Origin: Sphaerochaetaceae bacterium
GTDB lineage: Bacteria > Spirochaetota > Spirochaetia > Sphaerochaetales > Sphaerochaetaceae
DNA length: 13,684 bases
Assembly: GCA_023231265.1 (NCBI GenBank)
Contig: JALNVT010000045.1
Coordinates: 1 to 13,684, forward strand
Direction: 5' to 3'
Part shown: in pieces, positions 7,922 through 13,668 of the stretch
Layout of the letters: each line of letters opens with the position of its first letter
How positions within the stretch are numbered: the first letter of the stretch is position 1
Position numbers and translations under genes: made by a program
The notes under the pieces: generated by a model
Seen by the model: the letters and a program-made list of their open reading frames with translations, nothing else
Databases searched by the model: none
What the model was told of the DNA's origin: nothing

Positions 7922-7965
7922 CTACATGGTAGTTAATGTGACAATATCACTGTGTATATTATACG
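7922..7965 (+). promoter_or_regulatory. Putative operator and promoter region of ccdA
   Basis: Two short palindromes sit side by side: CTAC-ATG-GTAG (7922-7932) and GTGA-CAATA-TCAC (7938-7950). The second overlaps a possible -35 (GTGACA, 7938-7943), with TATACG (7960-7965) 16 bp downstream as a weak -10. The arrangement would suit a repressor or redox regulator, but no specific regulator can be named. Confidence 0.3.
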
Positions 7966-7999
7966 ATAGGTTGATAATATAAAAAACACAGGAGTTTAT

Positions 8000-8680
8000 A
8001 TGGCATATTTTACGGCATTTCTAGAAGGACTGTTAAGTTTTATCAGTCCTTGTGTATTACCTATGATACCACTATATATAGGATATCTTGCGGGAGGAAC
8101 ATTATCAGACAAAGATGGTGAATTAAAAGAAAATCACAATTTGATTAAAAATAGTATTTCGTTTGTGCTCGGATTTACTTTATTCTTTGTGGCTTTAGGC
8201 GCAAGTGCAAGTTTTCTGGGTACATATCTGAACGAACACCTTGATGTTATAAATAGAGTCGGTGGTGTGATTGTGATTATATTTGCTCTAAGTTTTCTTG
8301 GATTGAAGTTTTTACCTTTTTTGGAGAACACTCATAAACTCAGAATGAAAACAACTGGACTTGGAATATTTTCATCTCTGCTATTTGGAATAGTATTTGC
8401 CATTGGATGGTCACCATGTACAGGTCCATTCCTTGGTTCAGCGCTTATGTTGGCAGCTAATAGTGATACCTTGAAACAAGGTGTATTTACACTTTTCTGC
8501 TATGCAATGGGACTCGGTGTGCCTTTCCTGCTTTCTGCTGTACTGATGAAGCAATTGGAAGGAACTTTCAGTTTTATAAAAAAACACTACAGAGTGGTAA
8601 ATTTAATAAGTGGTATTCTACTTCTTATTATGGGTATATTCATGGTTCTTGGATATTCTCCAGCACAACTGTTTGTATAA
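8000..8680 (+). CDS. ccdA: CcdA/DsbD-type transmembrane thiol-disulfide electron carrier
   Basis: A 226-residue polytopic membrane protein with about six hydrophobic segments, the usual size for CcdA. The two redox Cys lie in the typical contexts: C18 in LLSFISPCVLP, and C140 in IGWSPCTGPFLGS. In this family the pair passes electrons from cytosolic thioredoxin to extracytoplasmic thioredoxin-like proteins. ATG 8000 has AGGAG at 7990-7994, 5 bases upstream. The next gene starts 9 bases after the stop and encodes a tethered thioredoxin-fold protein, which is the likely acceptor. Uses may be cytochrome c maturation or general disulfide reduction; no cytochrome gene is in the window to decide. 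Confidence 0.93.
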   Translation: MAYFTAFLEGLLSFISPCVLPMIPLYIGYLAGGTLSDKDGELKENHNLIKNSISFVLGFTLFFVALGASASFLGTYLNEHLDVINRVGGVIVIIFALSFLGLKFLPFLENTHKLRMKTTGLGIFSSLLFGIVFAIGWSPCTGPFLGSALMLAANSDTLKQGVFTLFCYAMGLGVPFLLSAVLMKQLEGTFSFIKKHYRVVNLISGILLLIMGIFMVLGYSPAQLFV

Positions 8681-8689
8681 GGATTTAAA

Positions 8690-9454
8690 ATGAATAATAA
8701 CAATAAAAAGACAATCATATTGGTTGTAGTTATCGTGGCAGTATTTGTATTGGCAACTATTGGATATAATAGCTTCAAAAGTGAAGCTCCAGTAGCATCG
8801 TATGTACCTACAATAAATCAAGATAAAGTAACTGAAATAGAGAATGAGTCAAAAGATGCAACTCAAAACTCTGTAGTAGCAGTGGAGAACCAAAATGTTG
8901 ATGCTTCTGCTGATGTAAAAGCGGATGATGATGCAGTTGTGGATGACTCTGCTTCTACCACTGCAGATGAAAGTACAGCTGCTGATGAAGAAGAGAATGA
9001 AGCTGAAGAAGAGCAGCAGAGCTCTTCTGTATTCCCTGATATTCCAATAATTTTGTATGGAACCAATGCTGAATCCACTTTCTGGAGTGAGATACCACTT
9101 GGAAAACCTGTTGTAATCAACTTGTTTGCATCATGGTGTCCACCATGTCAAAAAGAAATGCCTGATTTTATTGAATTGCGAGATGAATACAAAGATCAAG
9201 TTACATTTGCATTCTTTGATAGTTTTGATGGCACAAGAGAGAATGATTCAACAATTAAAGAATATGTTGAGAAAACATTCACTGATGAAGATACTTTGAT
9301 AATTTTAGATAAACTTGGTTACATAAGCTATTTGTTCAATACAAACAGCATTCCAATTACCATAGTTCTTGATAAAAATGGTGAGGTAGTGCAGGGTTAT
9401 CAAGGTTCTATTAACAGAACCACTTTGGAAAATCAGCTCAAAAGCATGCTTTAA
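8690..9454 (+). CDS. Membrane-anchored TlpA/ResA-like thioredoxin-fold protein with acidic linker
   Basis: A 254-residue exported thiol-disulfide oxidoreductase. Residues 8-24 form an uncleaved N-terminal membrane anchor. Residues 30-112 form a low-complexity linker that is very acidic from about 75 to 109 (Asp/Glu with Ala, Ser). From about 115 a TlpA/ResA-type thioredoxin domain follows: VVINLFASWCPPCQKEMP (141-158), with active-site C150 and C153, and the cis-Pro in SIPITIV (P222). It should face the periplasm or cell exterior and be kept reduced by the ccdA product. Its ribosome site AAGGA (8679-8683) overlaps the ccdA stop, so the two genes form an operon. The exact partner cannot be told. 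Confidence 0.9.
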   Translation: MNNNNKKTIILVVVIVAVFVLATIGYNSFKSEAPVASYVPTINQDKVTEIENESKDATQNSVVAVENQNVDASADVKADDDAVVDDSASTTADESTAADEEENEAEEEQQSSSVFPDIPIILYGTNAESTFWSEIPLGKPVVINLFASWCPPCQKEMPDFIELRDEYKDQVTFAFFDSFDGTRENDSTIKEYVEKTFTDEDTLIILDKLGYISYLFNTNSIPITIVLDKNGEVVQGYQGSINRTTLENQLKSML

Positions 9455-9484
9455 AAAACAAAAATGATGCATTTCTATGCATCA
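9453..9484 (-). terminator. Intrinsic terminator of the hemolysin III gene
   Basis: A perfect 8-bp stem, TGATGCAT (9465-9472) and ATGCATCA (9477-9484), has a 4-base loop. On the minus strand it is followed by TTTTTGTTTTTT (9464 to 9453). It overlaps the last bases of the convergent tlpA-like gene and lies 117 bases after the hlyIII stop. No equally good terminator is seen on the plus strand. Confidence 0.75.
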
Positions 9485-9522
9485 CAAAACTAAAAAACTT
9501 CTGGTTTTTACTATGAATCATG

Positions 9523-9552
9523 ATAATAGTGGGATATGTCCCTATCTATTAT
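9523..9552. repeat. 30-base imperfect palindrome between convergent genes
   Basis: ATAATAG (9523-9529) pairs with CTATTAT (9546-9552), and inside them GGGA (9531-9534) pairs with TCCC (9539-9542), leaving a small asymmetric interior loop. No T-tract follows on either strand, so it is not a classical terminator. It may end tlpA mRNA by blocking exonucleases, or be a protein site. Confidence 0.4.
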
Positions 9553-9600
9553 ATGAACACAGTAATAAATTCAGAAGATTTTTTTATTTATGAATATTTG

Positions 9601-10272
9601 TTAAATAAGTACAACCAAGAAGCCAATATAAAAAGCAAGACTTCCTGCAATTGTGAATAGGTGCCATATAAGATGTCCATGAGGTATTTTCTTGAAACCG
9701 TAGAAAATAACACCGACAGTGTAAAAAATACCACCAGATAGCAGGTATCCTATAAGTTCTTTGGGACAGTGAACCATAACATCATTCCAGAAAAATACAA
9801 TCATCCAACCCATAATCAAGTAAAGTGCTACATGCATTGGTTTCAACTTTCCCCAGAAAACCAGTGTGAAAGCAATACCGATGAAAGCTATCAACCAAAT
9901 TACCTTTACAAGCAACATTGCTTTAGGTGTACCTACATACGTCAGAATTGGAGTATAAGTGCCTGCTATTAAGAAATAAATATTGCTGTGATCTAAAATT
10001 CTACAGATTCTCTTCTTATTATTTTTAGGAAGGTAATGATAAAAGGTAGATGCTGTATAAAGCAAAATATTGGTAAGCGCATAAATTACCATTCCGACTT
10101 GCAGAGCTTTTGATGACAAAGTCTTTAACTGTGTCAGAATATAGATAAATCCTATAACAGAAGCAACTGATGGAATCGCATGTGAAATCCAATTTTCTCT
10201 TTCCGCTTCAGGATGAACTAAAACCGGGAGAGAAATATTTCTCTCTAACCATGATTTTTTTATCTTTTCCAT
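9601..10272 (-). CDS. Hemolysin III / PAQR-family seven-helix membrane protein
   Basis: A 223-residue integral membrane protein of the HlyIII/YqfA (PAQR) family, with about seven hydrophobic segments and the usual bacterial length. The family motifs are visible: ENWISHAIP (26-34), the SxxxH motif S75-H79 in TASTFYHYL, LDHSNIYFLIAGTYTP (93-108), and the HxxxH motif H200-H204 in HLIWHLF. H79, D94, H200 and H204 would form the zinc site known from PAQR receptors. Bacterial members are linked to membrane lipid homeostasis or hydrolase-like activity, and the haemolysin name is historical, so it should not be read as a proven toxin. ATG 10272 has GAGG at 10280-10283, 7 bases upstream. It is a single gene. 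Confidence 0.92.
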   Translation of the reverse strand: MEKIKKSWLERNISLPVLVHPEAERENWISHAIPSVASVIGFIYILTQLKTLSSKALQVGMVIYALTNILLYTASTFYHYLPKNNKKRICRILDHSNIYFLIAGTYTPILTYVGTPKAMLLVKVIWLIAFIGIAFTLVFWGKLKPMHVALYLIMGWMIVFFWNDVMVHCPKELIGYLLSGGIFYTVGVIFYGFKKIPHGHLIWHLFTIAGSLAFYIGFLVVLI

Positions 10273-10293
10273 AATATAACCTCGTATAAATTA

Positions 10294-10322
10294 ACTTTAA
10301 ATACATTTAATAAGCCATGCAA
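10294..10322 (-). promoter_or_regulatory. Candidate promoter of the hemolysin III gene
   Basis: On the minus strand TTGCAT (10322-10317), a 17-bp spacer, then TAAAGT (10299-10294). Both hexamers match consensus only in part. Transcription would start near 10287, just ahead of the GAGG ribosome site. Confidence 0.3.
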
Positions 10323-10505
10323 GTGTTTTTTTGACATTGGTTCTTATATTTTTGACTAGTTACTATGCACTATGAAAGATATTTCATTTGATGATATGGA
10401 ATTATATTTATATTGATAATTTCGTTTTATTGGATGAAATTGAAATAGAAGTGGGGCTATATCTATTTGAAATAAAAAGCAGAAAAAATTATTCTCTTGA
10501 AGCGT
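10323..10505 (+). other. Gap between hlyIII and the exported-protein array, with a possible tiny or broken ORF
   Basis: No established gene is present here. A perfect TTGACA lies at 10331-10336 but lacks a good -10 at the right distance. A plus-strand frame 10391-10507 (ATG, 38 codons) ends in protein-like sequence (LLDEIEIEVGLYLFEIKSR) and runs straight into the bidirectional terminator at 10506. A second frame starting at ATG 10372 (KDISFDDMELYLY) stops where the first becomes protein-like, so the two could be one small gene broken by a +1 frameshift. Neither ATG has a ribosome site. Confidence 0.25.
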
Positions 10506-10556
10506 AAAAAAAAGCCTTTGCCAGTAGATCAATGCTGATCTGTGCAAAAGCTTTTT
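10506..10556. terminator. Bidirectional terminator at the end of the exported-protein array
   Basis: A long interrupted stem: AAAGC (10511-10515), TTTGC (10517-10521) and AGATCA (10526-10531) pair with TGATCT (10536-10541), GCAAA (10544-10548) and GCTTT (10550-10554). Eight A (10506-10513) give the minus-strand U-tract for the gene at 10574, and TTTTT (10552-10556) serves the plus strand. Confidence 0.8.
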
Positions 10557-10573
10557 GGTTATTCAGTAATTAT

Positions 10574-11113
10574 TTAACTTGCATCTGTAATAGTGACTGT
10601 TATTGTTGATTGATAGGTACCTGCTGCCAAACCTGTAGCACCAACCCATTCAAGATAGAAAGAGGAAACAACTTCGTCACTTAATACTGTGTTGCTTGGA
10701 ATCTCAATACCATCAATATTATATTGATGTGCTGTAGATGAATTTGCTGTAATCTTATTTGAACTTTCATCTAAAACATAAGGGTATATTCCTGATTCAA
10801 TTGTTCCATAAAGGAATTCTCCACAATCTAATTGTAAGTCAATTGTAGCATCTTCTTTGAGATTTGCATTTGCTAAAACTTCGAATATATTTGTTGTCTT
10901 TGTATCTGTGTCATCTAATGCTGAATCATTATAAATAATTGAAATGGAATCATTGGAAGAATTTATTTCTGTTGATTCTGAATTGTTGTATCTGATACTA
11001 GTTGTAAGAGCTGTTTCATCAACTGAATTCTGGATGTAAACATTGCCGTTTGAAGCAAATAGTTTTGAACTTAGTACTGTTACAAATAATATAAAGATAG
11101 TTAATTTTTTCAT
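10574..11113 (-). CDS. Small exported protein, array copy 1 (intact)
   Basis: A 179-residue secreted protein of no family I recognise. The Sec signal peptide is KK-LTIFILFVTVLSSKLFA (about 1-20), with likely cleavage after A20 or S21. The mature part is Ser/Thr/Asn-rich and looks all-beta: SVDETALTTSIRYNN (30-44), FEVLANANLKEDATIDLQL (77-95), and the C-terminal motif SSFYLEWVGATGLAAGTYQS followed by TITVTIT strands. That final W-x-G ... G-T-Y-x-S-T-I pattern is shared with the next three genes and resembles the last strand of fimbrial or spore-coat-U type beta sandwiches, by inference only. ATG 11113 has AGGAG at 11127-11131, an unusually long 13 bases upstream. It has its own promoter (11153-11182) and terminator. 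Confidence 0.8.
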   Translation of the reverse strand: MKKLTIFILFVTVLSSKLFASNGNVYIQNSVDETALTTSIRYNNSESTEINSSNDSISIIYNDSALDDTDTKTTNIFEVLANANLKEDATIDLQLDCGEFLYGTIESGIYPYVLDESSNKITANSSTAHQYNIDGIEIPSNTVLSDEVVSSFYLEWVGATGLAAGTYQSTITVTITDAS

Positions 11114-11152
11114 ATTTTTTTATTTACTCCTGTTTTTTTATTTCGTGATTAC

Positions 11153-11182
11153 AATATAGTTCAAATACATATCTTATGTCAA
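11153..11182 (-). promoter_or_regulatory. Sigma-70-type promoter of array copy 1
   Basis: On the minus strand a perfect TTGACA (11182-11177), an 18-bp spacer and TATATT (11158-11153). The blocks ACATAAG after the -35 and GAACTATATT at the -10 recur at the promoter of array copy 2. Confidence 0.75.
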
Positions 11183-11549
11183 CAATTGCATTTAATTAAT
11201 CTCAAATTATAAAAATATTTCATAATTTAACCACTCTTTCACACTTTTACAATGAATATTTATTGATTATGCAGAAAAAACGGCTTGTTTTCTGCTTTAT
11301 ATAATAGAACTTATGACAGCACATTTTACATTATTGATGTTATTTTTTTATTGAACTTCTCAAAATTTTTAATTTAGATGATTCATATCTTTCTCTTTGA
11401 ATAAAATTTAAGTCAGAGTATATGTAATTATCTGCTCAGAAGGCTGAGGTAATGGCATATGATGAATGTTTTATCAATATGATATCTTCTGTACTTTTTT
11501 TTGAAAGATTGTTCTGGAGGTACGTTATGTTGAACTGATCGAGATTGTA
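11183..11549 (+). other. Gene gap in the array with a possible plus-strand small transcript
   Basis: No established gene is present. GCAGAAAA (11271-11278) and TTTTCTGC (11288-11295) form a hairpin. A perfect TATAAT follows at 11300-11305, but without a -35. Seven bases later an ATG (11313) opens 13 hydrophobic codons (MTAHFTLLMLFFY). A second frame, 11452-11538, encodes 28 residues starting MAYDECFINM, with TGAGG just before it. The hairpin at 11550-11578 could end a plus-strand RNA of about 280 bases. All of this is weak. Confidence 0.3.
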
Positions 11550-11592
11550 ATGGCCATCAACTTATGATTGATGGCCATCTGTTTTATCTTTG
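11550..11592. terminator. Strong hairpin downstream of array copy 2
   Basis: A perfect 11-bp stem, ATGGCCATCAA (11550-11560) and TTGATGGCCAT (11568-11578), has a 7-base loop. On the plus strand the following bases CTGTTTTATCTTTG are T-rich. On the minus strand the tail TACAATC is not. So although it lies 24 bases after the stop of the minus-strand copy 2, it looks better suited to ending a plus-strand transcript. Confidence 0.6.
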
Positions 11593-11601
11593 TTTGTTTG
11601 A

Positions 11602-12108
11602 TTAGTTTGCATTGATGATTTCAATTGTGATGCTTGAAGTGTAAGTTCCGTTTGGAAGTTCAGATTTACCATCCCAGTTGAAAGTGAAAGTAGAAACAAC
11701 TGTGTCTGTATAAACATCTGATGGAAGATCAATGCTCTGAGTGAAAGTTGAGTTTGAAAAATCAAATGCATTTCCTGAAGTTGCAATAGGAACAGGAATC
11801 ACACCAGAATCGAAGTCATATTCGTTTGTGAAGCTGGAAGCTGTGATTGCAATGTTCAATGTTTCTGTGTCTGAAGTGTTGCCGTTAACTAGAACAGAGA
11901 ACTCATCAGTTGATTGTGCGATTTCAGTGTCCAATGTGTAAGTTGTTTCAATGTTTAAAACTTCAGTGTCTTGAAGCTTTGTGTTGTTGTAAGCAATTGA
12001 TGCTGTGATTGGTGTCTCTTCAACTGTTGAGAAGATATTAACTGAAGAAGCAAAGCTTGCTGCAATAAGTACAGTTGTTAATAAAAATAGTGTAATAAAT
12101 TTTTTCAT
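11602..12108 (-). CDS. Small exported protein, array copy 2 (intact)
   Basis: A 168-residue secreted protein of the same apparent family as copy 1. The signal peptide is KKFITLFLLTTVLIAASFAS (about 2-21), with cleavage likely after FA or FAS. The mature protein begins SVNIFSTVEETPITASIAYN, which parallels SVDETALTTSIRYNN of copy 1, and ends STFTFNWDGKSELPNGTYTS followed by SITIEIINAN. Between them it is Thr/Ser/Asp-rich with alternating hydrophobics (FSVLVNGNTSDTETLNIAI), so an all-beta fold is likely. There are no Cys in the mature part and no lipobox. ATG 12108 has AGGAG (12116-12120) at 7 bases. A promoter lies at 12138-12166. A surface or envelope role is inferred only from export and composition. 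Confidence 0.8.
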   Translation of the reverse strand: MKKFITLFLLTTVLIAASFASSVNIFSTVEETPITASIAYNNTKLQDTEVLNIETTYTLDTEIAQSTDEFSVLVNGNTSDTETLNIAITASSFTNEYDFDSGVIPVPIATSGNAFDFSNSTFTQSIDLPSDVYTDTVVSTFTFNWDGKSELPNGTYTSSITIEIINAN

Positions 12109-12137
12109 TTGTTTGCTCCTTGTTTTAATATGTTTAT

Positions 12138-12166
12138 AATATAGTTCTAATTGTAACTTATGTTAA
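12138..12166 (-). promoter_or_regulatory. Sigma-70-type promoter of array copy 2
   Basis: On the minus strand TTAACA (12166-12161), a 17-bp spacer and TATATT (12143-12138). It shares the blocks ACATAAG and GAACTATATT with the copy 1 promoter. Confidence 0.7.
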
Positions 12167-12233
12167 AAAATGAGTAATATATTTAACTTGTTCTGATGAT
12201 TATTTTATATGTACAACTTAATTGAAACTTATG
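12148..12233. repeat. Direct repeat upstream of array copy 2
   Basis: TAATTGTAACTTATG (12148-12162) recurs with one change as TAATTGAAACTTATG (12219-12233), 71 bases apart. The first copy lies between the -35 and -10 of the copy 2 promoter. An overlapping 11-mer, CAACTTAATTG (12214-12224), is also found at 13610-13620 upstream of array copy 4. It may be a regulator site or a relic of the duplications that made the array. Confidence 0.5.
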
Positions 12234-12334
12234 ACATTTATGGAAATAGTTGAAGAAATGATGGAAAAAACTAGAAAAAAAGAGATCTTTTTTTTGAAAT
12301 TGTGCTGTAAAATCAAAAAAATAAGGAATGGAGT

Positions 12335-12366
12335 AAAAAAAAGACTCCAGAAATTAATCTGAAGTC
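12335..12366 (-). terminator. Intrinsic terminator of array copy 3
   Basis: Stem GACT-c-CAGA (12343-12351) and TCTG-a-AGTC (12358-12366) has one mismatch and a 6-base loop. On the minus strand it is followed at once by eight T (12342 to 12335). An alternative hairpin, TGGAGT/ACTCCA (12329-12349), overlaps it and cannot form at the same time. It lies 25 bases after the copy 3 stop. Confidence 0.8.
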
Positions 12367-12391
12367 CTATTGTATTGATTTTTCTGTATCA

Positions 12392-12962
12392 TCAGTCTCT
12401 TTCGTAAGTGAATCTTACTGTTGAACCATATGATCCGGCACTGAATTCTTCACTGCCTTGCCATTTCATTTTGAATTTCATAAGCACTACCTCATTTGGA
12501 TAAGAACCTGATGGAATGATCATCTGATATTTTGAAGTGTTCTCTTCGTCGGTTGTTACCTCTGATATGGAGTAGGTGGAATCTGTATAATAAACATCGG
12601 GTTCTGGAATTATGGATGTTGATACTGATGAGCTAATTCTATAAAAAGGCTCCGTCCTTATATAAAAGTTGACAACTTCATCATTTGCACAATCACCTGT
12701 TCCAATAAACTGTAATTCATTTGAGTATGAAGTCACACTGGGATCATCTGAGATATCGACATTCCATTTAAATGTTGTACCGAAATCACGATTGGACCAA
12801 TATCCAAAGATATTGAATGACATTCCTTTTTCTTCTATTTCAGTTCTTAGACCCAAACCTGTTGAACCAATTAATATATTTGCATTGGAGGCCTCTGCTG
12901 CAAAAAGTTGTGCCAATGTTATAAATATTAAGGTCAGTGTTATTGTTAGTTTTTTTTTGCAT
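12392..12962 (-). CDS. Small exported protein, array copy 3, out of frame at an A9 tract (frameshifted or phase-variable)
   Basis: The ATG at 12962 has a good ribosome site (AAGG 12971-12974, 8 bases upstream) and is followed by C and nine A. In this frame it reads MQKKTNNNTD and soon stops. With eight A it would read MQKKLTITLTLIFIT then LAQLFAAEA, a classic Sec signal peptide joined to the long open frame, 189 aa in all. The mature part (SNANILIGSTG...) has the array's C-terminal motif (MKWQGSEEFSAGSYGSTVRF). No in-frame start exists upstream. The TTG at 12916 would begin in the middle of the signal peptide, so I reject it. Either a phase-variable OFF state, transcriptional slippage, a fresh mutation or a sequencing error explains the extra A. 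It lies 18 bases after the decayed copy 4 and may share its transcript. Confidence 0.65.
12950..12958 (-). repeat. A9 homopolymer directly after the copy 3 start codon
   Basis: Nine T on the plus strand give nine A on the coding strand, one base after the ATG. Eight A would join the start codon and ribosome site to the signal-peptide frame; nine put them out of frame. Such tracts are prone to slipped-strand mispairing. Confidence 0.85.
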
Positions 12963-12980
12963 TTGGTTTTCCTTAATTAT

Positions 12981-13590
12981 TTATGATTGATCAATTATGT
13001 TATATTTGATATCGGCTTGATATATCCCAGGTTCAAGGTCCTTGCTTCCTTGCTACCCTACATACCAGTGTAAAACAGGAGTGTTATCATATGTCGAGGT
13101 ATAAGTTCTACCAGAGCACAAATAAGAACCATCACTTTCTGCACTCATTATCTGATATTTCGTAGAATATCCAATAACTTTAATTCCTGTATAGGTTTTT
13201 GTTCCATCGTTATTAATTTTATAGAACTCTCCAGGATATAATATTACATCAAAGAATCGATCTGAGAGCGTGTTTGATTCGTTCAATCCTGTTATCATCA
13301 AGTAAAAAGTGCCATTCAACATTGTGTAAGCATTGTTATTTCTTAAATCGTCTTGATCAAAATTTATGATTCCATTTGAAGAGTAACTACCAAATGTTGT
13401 TATCTGACTCTGGTATTGAGTATATTCAGGTGTGAAGTTAGCGCTGTATTATCCCAATAGCACACCACCCAGATAACCAATTTTAGCACTGATAATTCTT
13501 CATCTCTATCAACTGTTGAAGTGATTTTTGCATTGGATGCAAAAGTACTGTTACTTATTAACAATGTTCACAACTTAAGAAAAATTCCAG
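12981..13590 (-). pseudogene. Array copy 4, decayed exported-protein gene
   Basis: Remains of a fourth family member. The signal-peptide end TLLISNSTFASNA and STVDRDEELS match the start of copies 1 and 2, but a TGA (13568-13570) interrupts the signal peptide and no ATG with a ribosome site precedes it. A frameshift near 13489 leads to a second frame, which has a TAA at 13449-13451. That frame then reads on through YSANFTPEYTQYQ, AYTMLNGTFYLMITGLNES and VILYPGEFYKINNDG to LHWYVG and a TAG (13053-13055). After the TAG the same frame goes on with QGSKDLEPGIYQADIKYNII to TAA 12981-12983, which matches the family C-terminus (W-x-G ... G-x-Y). The segment TATGTAGGGTAG carrying the TAG looks like a 12-base insertion against the other copies. 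Three different stop codons plus a frameshift argue for decay rather than recoding. Confidence 0.7.
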
Positions 13591-13639
13591 TTAATCTATA
13601 AATTAGTTTCAACTTAATTGTATATGTAGTAATAAGTTA

Positions 13640-13668
13640 TTGACTTTTTAAGCCTTTGCTTATATAAT
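13640..13668 (+). promoter_or_regulatory. Near-consensus sigma-70 promoter pointing out of the window
   Basis: TTGACT (13640-13645), a 17-bp spacer and a perfect TATAAT (13663-13668). Transcription would start near 13675 and run rightward, away from the array. The gene it serves lies beyond the window edge. Confidence 0.75.

Noticed and set aside
7937..7951. CRP/FNR-type binding site upstream of ccdA
   Set aside because: The half sites GTGA and TCAC are 5 bases apart rather than 6 and flanking matches are poor, so no regulator is named.
8863..9120. Minus-strand Ser-rich open frame of 85 codons
   Set aside because: It is the reverse complement of the acidic linker of the thioredoxin gene (Asp/Glu/Ala codons read back as Ser/Ala/Phe) and has no ribosome site.
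10356..10547. Minus-strand open frame of 63 codons
   Set aside because: It begins inside hairpin sequence of the bidirectional terminator and shows no protein-like pattern.
11562..11786. Minus-strand Leu/Thr/Gln-rich frame of 74 codons
   Set aside because: It overlaps the exported-protein gene at 11602-12108 in another frame and runs through the hairpin at 11550-11578.
12914..12916. TTG as start codon of array copy 3
   Set aside because: It falls inside the hydrophobic core of the signal peptide, has no ribosome site, and a well-placed ATG with AAGG exists at 12962 one frame away.
13053..13055. Stop-codon readthrough or selenocysteine-like recoding in array copy 4
   Set aside because: The frame carries three different stop codons plus a frameshift and has no usable start, so decay is simpler.
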